The position numbers and the translations under genes were made by a program. The notes under the pieces were generated by a model. It was not told the origin of the DNA, searched no databases, and saw nothing but the letters and a program-made list of their open reading frames with translations. Source: Botryococcus braunii (Eukaryota > Chlorophyta > Trebouxiophyceae). Taken from it: 10,000 nt of DNA. This document shows positions 1 through 7,787 of the stretch, piece by piece (position 1 is the first letter of the stretch; each line of letters opens with the position of its first letter). The stretch spans positions 261,317 to 271,316 of the forward strand of contig KV908430.1 of NCBI GenBank assembly GCA_002005505.1, given 5' to 3'.

Positions 1-810
1 TGTGTGACCGTGTGACGCGGTGGAAATGTGGAACGGTTTGTGGGTGGAACTGTGGATCGCCCGCAATTTCTGGTGGTCGGGACCCTCTGCTGAGCGCAAA
101 TGTCTGGAATGTTCGGCATTGGGGCGGTGGTAACCTGGAATTTTTGTTTTGAATATTCCACTGAATGTTAAGGATTGTCGAGTTTCGGAGGCTTCGCCGG
201 TGCATGTTGTACTTTGGGGTTGCACATGGCCCGATTTGGGTCATTTTCAAGGGATTACGGCTGTGAAGGATTGGACTATATAGTACATTGCAGGTTCCCG
301 TCGATTTGAAGTCTGTTACGAGAGAGGCGTGCGTGAGGTTGGATTGGAAGACTAAGAATCCTGCGTTGGGTCATACTACATAGACCGTACCTAGTGTTGA
401 ATGCCTGCCACACTCGCGGTCTGAGTTGGTAGTTTGGCCTGTCATAGTCATGGTAAGCGTAATATGTATCGCATGTATGGGTACGGTGTTTTCGATGTTG
501 TTTTGGGGTCTAGGGTATATGTTGGGGTTTATGTCGCTAATTGTTTTTGTTGTTGAGTGGTGTTTGAACATATTGCTTATGAAGAATGTACGTGTGTGTG
601 TGAGTGTATGCGGTTGTCGCACGGTGAATCCGTCGCCTATATGAAAGGGTGTTTTTGTTGTCGGGTGTTGTATGAATATACTGCTTGTAAAGGAAGTTCA
701 TATGTCTATGAGGGTTAGTGATGATTGCTGAGCATAGAGGCTGGTGTGTGTGTTATCTGAAGTAACGGTTGGATAGGCGACGGGATCGGCTTTGCGAACC
801 CGTTGTGTAT
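1..810. repeat. GT-rich non-coding DNA with decayed satellite relatives
   Basis: No convincing gene is visible; the open frames are short and biased toward V, C, G and F on + or H, T and N on -, as GT-rich DNA produces. From about 548 to 760 the sequence is a diverged relative of the satellite unit starting at 811. It keeps the order 'gtgtttgaacatatt', 'gaagaatgtacgtg', 'gtcgcctatatg', 'gtttttgttg', 'gtaaagga' and 'tgagggttag', with many substitutions. A weaker match ('gttttgaatattcc' then 'gttaaggattgtc') sits near 150-180. I infer older copies at the edge of the array. The first 140 bases show nothing I can assign. Confidence 0.55.
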
Positions 811-1565
811 GTCGCCGATTGCTGTTGTTGTGAGTGTTGTTTGAACATATTCGTTGTGAAGAATGTACATGTGTTTGCAAGTGTACGCAGTTGGCGATGT
901 TGTTTTGGTGTCGCATGGTGATCCCGTCGCCTATATCGATGGTTGTTTTTGTTGGCGGGTACTGTTTGAATGTACAGCTCGTAAAGGATGTACATGTATC
1001 TGTGAGGGTTAGATTTGATTGCTGAACATAGGGTCGGGTATTCGTGTTATTTGAACTAACGCCTGTTTTGCGTGGTGTAGGAATCCGTTATGGGTCTGTC
1101 GGACTGCTTTCATTAGCAGGAGTCTGCTTAGACGTGTCTACTTTAGGAGCATCAACCAACAGGTACTCTTGCTCTCTTTCTTTTCTCTGATGCAGCAATT
1201 TATATGACATTCCAAATATGTAGAGACTGACAACGATTTTACGACCTTCCAAACATTTTCTGTGCTGTAACCTATGACATATAACCTCCTGAAAATTCCA
1301 TGTGCTGTAAACTATGACACTGGTCCTGGGAAAATATATTTATTTCTTGATATACAAATTCTTCAATGGTTTCTGACTGGGGAATTTGTCCACAAACAAG
1401 CCCAAGCCCTGCAATAGTCTAATACAGTACTTAAGTAAATACATCCATGACAGCAGTTGAGAATGCTGAATACATATTCTTTACTATATAGGTGATAATC
1501 GGAGATACTGCAACTTTAACACGTCCAGCACCTTCCCCAACAGGTACTCCTGGTGATCTAAAGCT
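811..1565. repeat. Satellite unit, copy 1 (about 755 bp)
   Basis: This is the first of three long direct repeats. The unit begins at 'gtcgccgatt' and ends at 'gatctaaagct', directly before the next 'gtcgccgatt' at 1566. It has two parts: a GT-rich half (811 to about 1090) built from two diverged subunits about 126 bp apart, and an AT-richer half (about 1090-1565). The AT-rich half holds a pair of 20-bp near-identical direct repeats exactly 40 bp apart (1261-1280 and 1301-1320) and a 10-bp palindrome TACTTAAGTA (1428-1437). This copy has no large indel relative to the others and serves as the reference. No long ORF is conserved through the copies, so I treat it as non-coding. Confidence 0.9.
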
Positions 1566-2447
1566 GTCGCCGATTACTGTTGTTGTGAGTGTTGTTTGAA
1601 CACATTCGTTGTGAAGAGTGTACATGTGTTTGCAAGTGTACGCAGTTGGCGGTGTTGTTTTGGTGTCGCATGGTGATCCAGCGCCTATATGGATGGTTGT
1701 TTTTGTTGGCGGGTACTGTTTGAATGTACTATCTAAAGGATGTACATGCATCTGTGAGGGTTAGATTTGATTGCTGAACATAGGGTTGGGTATTCGTGTT
1801 ATTTTAACTAACGGCTGTTTTGCGTGGTGTAGGAATCCGTTATGGGTCTGTCGGATGGTTGTTTTTGTTGGCGGGTACTGTTTGAATGTACTGTCGTAAA
1901 GGATGTACATGCATCTGTGAGGGTTAGATTTGATTGCTGAACATAGGGTTGGGTATTCGTGTTATTTTAACTAACGGCTGTTTTGCGTGGTGTAGGAATC
2001 CGTTATGGGTCTGTCGGACTGCGTTCATTAGCAGGAGTCTGCTAAGACGTGTCTACTTTAGGAGCATCAACCAACAGGTATTCTTGCTCTCTTTCTTTTC
2101 TCTGATGCAGCAATTTATATGACATTCCAAATATGTAGAAACTGACAACGATTTTACGACCTTCCAAACATTTTCTGTGCTGTAACCTATGACATATAAC
2201 CTCCTGAAAATTCCATGTGCTGTGAACTATGACACTGGTCCTGGAAAAATATATTTATTTCTTGATATACAAATTCTTCAATGGTTTCTGACAGGGGAGT
2301 CTAATACAGTACTTAAGTAAATACATCCATGACAGCAGTTGAGAATGCTGAATACGTGTTCTTTACTATGTAGGTGCTAATCGGAGATACTGGAACTTTA
2401 GCACGTCCAGCACCTTCTCCAACAGGTACTCCTGGTAATCTAAAGCT
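1566..2447. repeat. Satellite unit, copy 2 (about 882 bp, internal duplication)
   Basis: The second direct copy is nearly identical to copy 1 over most of its length. It is longer because 162 bp (1691-1852) are repeated immediately at 1853-2014. It lacks about 34 bp near 2298 that in copy 1 begins 'aatttgtccacaaacaag'. It carries private substitutions such as 'ttattttaactaacggc' where copies 1 and 3 have 'ttatttgaactaacgcc'. The palindrome TACTTAAGTA recurs at 2310-2319. Confidence 0.9.
1691..2014. repeat. 162-bp tandem duplication inside satellite copy 2
   Basis: Bases 1691-1852 and 1853-2014 are adjacent and nearly identical. The second arm keeps 'gtactgtcgtaaagg' where the first has 'gtactatctaaagg'. 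The breakpoint joins 'gtctgtcgg' to 'atggttgtttt' with only a couple of bases of shared sequence, which suggests slippage or end-joining. Little divergence between the arms suggests a recent event. Confidence 0.85.
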
Positions 2448-3147
2448 GTCGCCGATTACTGTTGTTGTGAGTGCTGTTTGAACATGTTCGTTGTGAAGAG
2501 TGTACATGTGTTTGCAAGTGTACGAGTTGGCGATGTTGTTTTGGTGTTGCATGGTGATCCAGCGCCTATATGGATGGTTGTTTTTGTTGGCGGGTACTGT
2601 TTGAATGTACAGCTCGTAAAGGATGTACATGTATCTGTGAGGGTTAGATTTGATTGCTGAACATAGGGTCGGGTATTCGTGTTATTTGAACTAACGCCTG
2701 TTTTGCGTGGTGTAGGAATCCGTTATGGGTCTGTCGGACTGCTTTCATTAGCAGGAGTCTACTTAGACGTGTCTACTTTAGGAGCATCAACCAACAGGTA
2801 CTCTTGCTCTCTTTCTTTTCTCTGATGCAGCAATTTCTGTGCTATAACCTATGACATATAACCTCCTGAAAATTCCATGTGCTGTGAACTATGACACTGG
2901 TCCTGGGAAAATATATTTATTTCTTGATATACAAATAGATCTATTGGTTTCTGACAGGGGAATTTGTCCACAAACAAGCCCAAGCCTTGCAATAGTCTAA
3001 TACAGTACTTAAGTAAATACATCCATGACAGCAGTTGAGGATGCTGAATACATATTCTTTACTATGTAGGTGATAATCGGAGATACTACAACTTTAACAC
3101 GTCCAGCACCTTCCCCAACAGGTACTCCTGGTGATCTAAAGCTGTCT
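2448..3147. repeat. Satellite unit, copy 3 (about 700 bp, 58-bp deletion)
   Basis: The third direct copy ends where 'gatctaaagctgtc' passes into unrelated sequence. It lacks 58 bp that correspond to 1202-1259 of copy 1; that deletion is bounded by short 'attt' direct repeats. It has a local rewrite, 'aaatagatctattgg' in place of 'aaattcttcaatgg'. Its GT-rich 5' part matches copy 1 better than copy 2, while some 3' variants ('gctgtgaact', 'gacagggga', 'tatgtagg') are shared with copy 2. The palindrome TACTTAAGTA recurs at 3006-3015. Confidence 0.9.
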
Positions 3148-3615
3148 GAGATACCAATGAGTACTCATGTCATATTTTGTATGGACACGCATTACAATAT
3201 TAATGCTTAAAAAGCCACACTTTCCTCTTTGCTGCCAGTGACACCTCCAGTCTTTCCCCAAGCCATTCCAGAGGTTTCTATAAGGATGATCATAAGGAAT
3301 GTTGATGCTTTTGTTTCTTGGGTGTTGTTCGAATATATTGCGTGCAACGAAATGCTGATTAAAACTGGCTATGTCCATGCTTGCTTTTGTTAGTTGATGT
3401 ACTATTTATTGCACGCAAAAAATGCTGAATGAGTATGTTATGATCAATAGGTTAACTTTGGAGATACTGCAACTTCAGCAACTTCAGCCGGTAAAGCACT
3501 TGGAGCCAGTTTTGTAATCCGTGCTGCTGCTGCTGACTAGACATCATTGCATGACTGCCGCACGACCGTTTTTGTGCACAGGATACTAATACCATGATAA
3601 ATGACCAATGAATAA
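3148..3615. repeat. Non-coding stretch with decayed satellite fragments
   Basis: No gene is supported. Two diverged pieces of the satellite's GT-rich subunit are recognisable. One is near 3310-3355 ('ggtgttgttcgaatatatt' then 'aacgaaatgctg'). The other is near 3390-3430 ('gttgatgtactatttatt' then 'gcaaaaaatgctgaatgag'). A third fragment near 3450-3500 ('ggagatactgcaacttcagc') matches the 'ggagatactgcaacttta' block near the 3' end of each full copy. These look like old, truncated members of the same family. Confidence 0.5.
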
Positions 3616-3705
3616 CGAATGATGGGATCTCCGCATTAGATCGGAACATGGGAATCTGAACGAATGATGGGATCTTCGCATTAGATTTGGGCATGGGAAT
3701 CTGAA
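3616..3705. repeat. 45-bp tandem duplication
   Basis: Bases 3616-3660 and 3661-3705 are head-to-tail copies. Both begin 'cgaatgatgggatct', contain 'cgcattagat' and end 'catgggaatctgaa', with about four mismatches. They lie roughly 120 bp upstream of the ATG at 3825. They could be a duplicated upstream element, but no known binding site is recognised. Confidence 0.85.
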
Positions 3706-3706
3706 C

Positions 3707-3815
3707 AGTATACAGTTAATCACTTGAGGGAAGGAAGTCTTTGCGTAAAAGATCCAGTGTACAATTTAGGGATCTAAGCAAGATACACTTAATAACCTAG
3801 GGGAAGGGAGTATAC
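3707..3815. repeat. Diverged direct repeat about 74 bp apart
   Basis: The segment starting near 3707 ('tatacagttaatcacttgag', then 'ggaaggaagt') recurs from about 3783 as 'atacacttaataacctaggg' then 'gaagggagt'. The spacing is about 74 bp and similarity is clear but imperfect. With the 45-bp duplication just upstream, the whole lead-in to the ORF at 3825 is made of short duplications. Confidence 0.55.
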
Positions 3816-3821
3816 GTATAC
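3810..3821. promoter_or_regulatory. 12-bp perfect palindrome before ORF 3825
   Basis: The sequence GTATACGTATAC is its own reverse complement and ends three bases before the ATG at 3825. A symmetric site in this position could bind a dimeric regulator or be chance in alternating purine-pyrimidine DNA. No regulator is known from the sequence, so the functional reading is inference. Confidence 0.35.
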
Positions 3822-3824
3822 GAG

Positions 3825-4466
3825 ATGGATTCTCTTCTTAGTGTGAAAGACTTAGAAGGAGTGTTAAAAGTTTTAGAAGTGGATAACTCGCCGGATGACC
3901 TCACGAGAATTAGTAAGTTTATGTTGTGTATCCATATTGCAGAATCGGGTTGTGGTTTTAAAGTACTACAGGATTGCGTCATGCAGTTGAAAATTTCCGA
4001 TGTAAGGATTGGTTTTGAACACATGCAACTCGATTTTTGGATGAAAGTCCTTAATGTAACGACTACAGATTCCTCCTCACATATTATAAATGCACTCTCT
4101 GGGTTTTTCGAAGAACATGTGGATGTTATGGATACACCGTTAGATTTTAATGTTATTGTTAACAACGCAGTTCCACCTACACTGCCTGTCACTACAGGAA
4201 TGTGTGGTTTTATAGTCGGCGATAACAGAGGCAGCTGCATTACAATACTTATTCCAGACATACCAACAAATGAATGGCTAGTAGACATACTTGAAATTCA
4301 TAAGACATTTGATATCGGGCAGTTCTTCGTACAACAAAGAATTTTGCTCCAAGAGCCTCCTGTTCCATTGCAACCAGGTCTACCTAGGTTCCCCTCGCAC
4401 CTTTCCCATCGACTCCTGCTTACGTTTATATACAAAACACTTAAACGGATGCAGATATGTACCTAA
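3825..4466 (+). CDS. Hypothetical protein, 213 aa, AT-rich ORF
   Basis: I do not recognise this product. The ORF starts at the first ATG after an in-frame TAG at 3798-3800. Codon choice is AT-rich, unlike the GC-rich ankyrin-like ORFs at the right end. Residues 1-110 look like a soluble, acidic, mostly helical stretch ('LEGVLKVLEVDNSPDDLTRI', 'SSHIINALSGFFEEHVDVMD'). Residues about 111-165 include a hydrophobic part with 'GMCGFIVGDNRG' and 'CITILIPDIPTNEWLVDILE' that could be a beta-rich core. After about residue 175 the sequence turns proline-rich ('EPPVPLQPGLPRFP') and then basic, and may be out-of-frame or intronic read-through. I see no signal peptide or clear membrane span. The opposite strand is also open over most of it (163 codons) but reads less like a protein. 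It could be a real gene, a first exon, or a decayed gene of foreign origin. Confidence 0.45.
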   Translation: MDSLLSVKDLEGVLKVLEVDNSPDDLTRISKFMLCIHIAESGCGFKVLQDCVMQLKISDVRIGFEHMQLDFWMKVLNVTTTDSSSHIINALSGFFEEHVDVMDTPLDFNVIVNNAVPPTLPVTTGMCGFIVGDNRGSCITILIPDIPTNEWLVDILEIHKTFDIGQFFVQQRILLQEPPVPLQPGLPRFPSHLSHRLLLTFIYKTLKRMQICT

Positions 4467-4780
4467 CGCATTGAAGAACTACCTCACTATCCCAGGTGCT
4501 GTGCGATCTCAGCTAGCTACATATGACACATTCACAGTACAACAGCCCTACTGGCGAAATTCGGCGCAACTTCGGCTTCAGCTCTGACACGTTCCTCAGG
4601 GACACTGCGCGTGAATTTATGATCCTACACGTCCACTCGAAGAAGAAGAAGTTTCATTCGAACTGTTCGAATTCCACACGTACGTTTAGAGCCTCAGTGT
4701 CACCTAGTCCATACTGCTCAATGCTCCGGACGATTTCTGCTCAAACGCGCACTTCGAATTTTGCCCTCTCTCCCGATTAG
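4345..4780 (+). pseudogene. Possible continuation of ORF 3825 in shifted frames
   Basis: Two further + strand open frames overlap in a staircase. One stays open to 4587 and includes 'GSPRTFPIDSCLRLYTKHLN' and 'YVPNALKNYLTIPGAV'. The next opens with an ATG at 4523 ('SPTGEIRRNFGFSSDTFLRD') and closes at 4780. Each is shifted by one base in the same direction from the one before, with overlaps at about 4291-4466 and 4523-4587. The first has no ATG. A decayed gene with indels, or exons of a spliced gene, would give this pattern, and so would chance in stop-poor DNA. No family is recognised. Confidence 0.25.
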
Positions 4781-6079
4781 TAGACGTAAAGGACGGAAAT
4801 CCTTCCTGGATTCCTAACATCCAGACCAGCAAACGGAAAATACATTGAACCCCTCAATTCCCGTCCGGGGTAGGTTACGTCCCACCCCCTGGGGGACCCT
4901 ATGTTTTGGTTGGTTTCCGCATTTCCTCGTCGGGGTAAATTCCGCAAATATGTCCGCACAATTCCGCGCATATCTGCGGAATTGCCCCGCATTTCCGCGC
5001 CACACCCTGGTCAATATGGTCGAAAGGTTTTCGGCGCGGAGTAGTTCAAATCAGCCATTCCGCGTCAATTAGCACGAGCATTCAACTGACCGGCGGCACT
5101 GCTAGAAACGCGGAAAGCAGCACATTCGTGCAGTGCTGGCCAGGGACGCGACGCGTGCAGCACGTGCACTCGCCAGACTCTGCAGAACCACACGGCAAGA
5201 TTCACAAAGTACTATTGCATACCAGTATATGTCGGATTTTCATATCCAGTGTAACCCAAGCCCGGAATCGGTCGTGTAGCGCTGTAGCTAGCAAAAGCAA
5301 GTGCTCCTTTCAGGTAGGGGTTAACATTAATGAGGAATCAAATTGCCATGAGATTCTTTACTCTCTGGGTGAAGGGAAATGTGAGGGATGCAGAATCCGG
5401 TGAGGAGATGTAAACTGGCGCAGATCGACTCGTTACTGGTACCGGTGAGCTCACAGATTCGTGTCGTGTCGAAGGTGATGTTTTCTAGATTCATTGCAAA
5501 GCTAAACATCTTTGAATGAAAGGAAAGCTCGTGATCGGAGTAGGTTCAAAGGGCATCGCTTCATCCTTGCTGAACTGACAGTTTTACAGCCTCTGGCGTT
5601 GAAATGAGGAAGCCCGATGTAAGAACGGTCTGATTGCATCACGATATCACAGTAGGGGCTGTAAATTGGGGATGTTAAGACGGACGCCTCCTACTACGTG
5701 GACTGCACGTGAGTTTACTACAGTTGCACACAATTGGTATACTACACGTTTCATTGGGCACGTATTACCATCCCAAGACTTTAAGTGCTATACATCATTC
5801 AAGCTCCACGTTTTCCTCGTCGAAAAGTGTTGGTGTATATTCCAATGCTTGAAGTTTCCTCACTTGCAAGAAGCGAGGAATGGCACTTATCTTCACCGTT
5901 TACTTAGGCTCTATCTAATGTATCTAGTGTATTGCCTACATCTCGTTCCACGCCGTCCTGTTAAACTATTCTGTACGGGTCCCTTCAACTTTGCACCTGG
6001 GTGGGAGGGGGTTAAGAGGAGGTGAAGGAAAGACAATGGGGAACGCATGGGTGGGAGGAAGCTCTCTCCCTCGAGGATA
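4781..6079. other. Intergenic region without a supported gene
   Basis: About 1.3 kb in which no ORF looks protein-like on either strand. Short open frames around 4777-5072 come from the CCGC-rich repeat cluster. Those at 5128-5403 and 5672-6025 have no domain, no repeats and uneven composition. Near 4885-4895 lies an exact 5-bp inverted repeat around one base (CCCCC-T-GGGGG). The sequence becomes rich in GGGAGG-type motifs as it nears 6000. A spliced gene with short exons could be hidden here, but I cannot identify one. Confidence 0.5.
4938..5000. repeat. CCGC-rich 20-22-bp repeat cluster with inverted repeat
   Basis: 'AATTCCGC' occurs at 4938-4945 and 4960-4967, exactly 22 bp apart. A third related unit starts at 4980 ('AATTGCCCCGCATTTCCGC'). 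The second unit faces its own reverse complement, GCGGAATT at 4976-4983, leaving an 8-bp spacer that could form a hairpin. The motif TTCCGC also occurs outside the core near 4915 and 5058. It may be a local minisatellite or a cluster of binding sites; no function can be assigned. Confidence 0.6.
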
Positions 6080-6101
6080 GGGTTGGGGGTGGGGGGGGGG
6101 G
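6080..6101 (+). other. G-rich tract with G-quadruplex potential
   Basis: Runs of 3, 5 and 11 G separated by TT and T give enough G for four or more triplets, so an intramolecular G-quadruplex is possible on the + strand. The tract ends 61 bases upstream of the ATG at 6163. If transcribed it would lie in the 5' leader. Two ATGs upstream of it (6036 and 6047) are out of frame with the ORF at 6163. Confidence 0.45.
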
Positions 6102-6162
6102 AGAAAGTATGTGTATGTGAGTGTGTTCTAGCTCCTGATTCCTTGATTAAGACAGGGAAGGA

Positions 6163-7020
6163 ATGCCTCCTTACAGTCAGTCTAAGTTTGAGATCCTGCG
6201 TGCCTGGCAGTGCTGTGGAAGCCACGTGGCTGCAGCGGAGGCAGGCCACCTCCAGTGCCTGGAGGGCCTGTTGGAGGCGGGGCGCTTCCTGCCGCTACAC
6301 AGCCCCAACCGGGCCTCAGCGGGTGAAGTCCGCAAACTCCAGTGCTGGGATGCAGCAATCGCATCCTGCAGGGCAGACCATGCGCACATGCTGTCCTGGC
6401 TCTTCGAAGGCGGATTTCCTTCAAGAATCGATGCAGTGCTCCCCTGGCACATGGGAGATCTGCTGGAGCGCCGGGACCTGGTCAAGGAAGGCTGGCCTCA
6501 AAAGGTAGTGGGGGAGTCTGGCTCCAGCTTCACATTCTTCATGCCCGAGCTGGATCTGTACCGCCAGGCCATGCGGAACCCCACGTCGGCGTGTTTAGAG
6601 GAGCTCCTGGAGGCAGGGTGCCGCTCCCCCTGGATCTGCCGCCTCGCTGCCCACGAGGGAAAGCCAGCTTTTCTGGCCCTCGCTACATCTTGGGGATGTC
6701 CGTGTGACATCGAGGCCGTTCGGATCGCGGCTGGCAGCGGTAACCTCCTTCTGCTGAAGGCTGCCATCACTCGGGGACTCCCATCGAACGGAAATCCAAG
6801 TCACGATGACACCGAAAAGCTCCCAGAGGATGTTGCCGTTGCTGTCTGTAATGCAGCAGCATCGGCAGCGAAGAATGGCAATGAAGATTGGCTGAGCACC
6901 CTCCTGAGCGAGTTCGGGGAAGCTGCGGTGGACCGCCGCGGCCTAGCACTAGCAGCGTGGAGGGGACACTTGGGTTGCCTCAAAGTCCTTGAAAGGTGTG
7001 CGAGGGAGTTTGGATACTGA
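6163..7020 (+). CDS. Ankyrin-like repeat protein, 285 aa
   Basis: This GC-rich ORF starts at ATG 6163, after an in-frame TAA at 6148-6150. It contains degenerate ankyrin-like helix pairs. Examples are residues 21-40 ('HVAAAEAGHLQCLEGLLEAG'), about 61-84 ('CWDAAIASCRADHAHMLSWL'), 143-152 ('ACLEELLEAG'), 158-178, 185-205 ('AVRIAAGSGNLLLLKAAITR') and 257-278 ('GLALAAWRGHLGCLKVLE'). Such repeats stack into a solenoid that binds other proteins; no catalytic motif, signal peptide or membrane span is seen. Spacing between repeats is irregular, which is usual for this divergent class. The stop follows directly after the last repeat at 7018-7020. A GT at 6996-6997 in 'gaaag|gtgtgc' could instead be a splice donor leading to coding-like sequence beyond the microsatellites. 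The start could also be an exon edge, since 'cttacag' lies just after the ATG. The partner is unknown. Confidence 0.72.
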   Translation: MPPYSQSKFEILRAWQCCGSHVAAAEAGHLQCLEGLLEAGRFLPLHSPNRASAGEVRKLQCWDAAIASCRADHAHMLSWLFEGGFPSRIDAVLPWHMGDLLERRDLVKEGWPQKVVGESGSSFTFFMPELDLYRQAMRNPTSACLEELLEAGCRSPWICRLAAHEGKPAFLALATSWGCPCDIEAVRIAAGSGNLLLLKAAITRGLPSNGNPSHDDTEKLPEDVAVAVCNAAASAAKNGNEDWLSTLLSEFGEAAVDRRGLALAAWRGHLGCLKVLERCAREFGY

Positions 7021-7066
7021 TACCTGCCAAGACTTCGACAATGTGTAGGGCGTGGGGTTAATGGGT

Positions 7067-7067
<1 letters not shown>

Positions 7068-7148
<81 letters not shown>

Positions 7149-7190
7149 TGTCTGTGTGTGTGTGTGTGTGTGTGTGTGGGGGGGGGGGGG
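7068..7190 (+). repeat. (GT)n microsatellite ending in a G13 run
   Basis: An alternating GT tract runs from 7068 to 7177, with two C substitutions at 7148 and 7152 that make a short TGTC interruption. It is followed by 13 consecutive G (7178-7190). It lies just after the stop of the first ankyrin-like ORF, inside the proposed intron. Such tracts are prone to length change and to Z-DNA formation, and their assembled length may be unreliable. Confidence 0.95.
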
Positions 7191-7347
7191 TGATTTAAGG
7201 GAGGGGGTGGTGGAGGTGGCTTCATTTAGAGTAATAAAGTGATTCTCTGCATATGTGTCTTCGTGCCACCTCAGTCTCTCAAAGTCTTTTTCCCATCTCT
7301 CGAGAACAAAACTGAGAATCAAGTTGGCAATGTCTCGCCCAGAAGGG
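7191..7347. other. Short unique spacer between two microsatellites
   Basis: About 157 bp of unique sequence. Two ORFs cross into the GA tract from here, but their protein is mainly alternating E and R from the repeat, so I do not count them as genes. An 'aataaa' hexamer-like string ('gtaataaag', near 7232) is present. If the first ankyrin-like ORF is a complete gene, this could serve its 3' end. The evidence is weak. Confidence 0.35.
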
Positions 7348-7634
<287 letters not shown>

Positions 7635-7662
7635 AGGTCCGCGGGCTTGCATACGCTTGCAG

Positions 7663-7787
7663 AGAGGACATGCAAGAGTGCCTGATGAGATCTGGAACCA
7701 ATGACATCCTCCTGCACCTCGACATGGATCCTGGCTCTGTATTGCCGTTTGCCACAATCTCGGGGGCTGTGGGGGACATTGAGCAGG
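7663..7787 (+). CDS. Ankyrin-like coding segment, frame differs from ORF 7701
   Basis: In the frame containing ATG 7670 the sequence reads as a plausible continuation of an ankyrin-like protein: 'REDMQECLMRSGTNDILLHL', then 'DMDPGSVLPFATISGAVGD'. That frame ends at TGA 7805-7807. The frame that stays open to 8981 reads better from about 7788 ('MGCLAADEAARWAAKSGQLE'). The two meet across 7771-7787, next to a G5 run (7771-7775). One base fewer there would put both in one frame. The segment is preceded by 'cgcttgcag' (AG at 7661-7662), an acceptor whose phase fits the possible donor at 6996. I infer an exon start followed by a single frame break, from sequencing error, real mutation or an unrecognised junction. 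Confidence 0.4.

Noticed and set aside
1431..2660. Minus- and plus-strand ORFs of 60-106 codons in the satellite copies
   Set aside because: Their boundaries move with the indels between copies and no frame is kept through all units, so coding is unlikely.
811..3147. CRISPR array or LTR element
   Set aside because: Units are hundreds of bases long with no short repeat-spacer pattern. There is no reverse transcriptase, primer-binding site or paired LTR structure.
3797..4288. 163-codon minus-strand frame opposite ORF 3825
   Set aside because: Serine/threonine-rich and less protein-like than the + strand frame. I keep the + strand call but with modest confidence.
5040..5070. 'gttcaaatc' resembling a tRNA T-loop
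   Set aside because: The flanking bases do not form a T-stem, and no D-arm, anticodon arm or acceptor stem fits around it.
5128..5403. 91-codon + strand frame
   Set aside because: No recognisable features and mixed composition; consistent with random open sequence.
5672..6025. ORF of about 118 codons from ATG 5672
   Set aside because: No repeats, motif or domain, and its composition is irregular; it ends in G-rich leader-like DNA. A chance frame is more likely.
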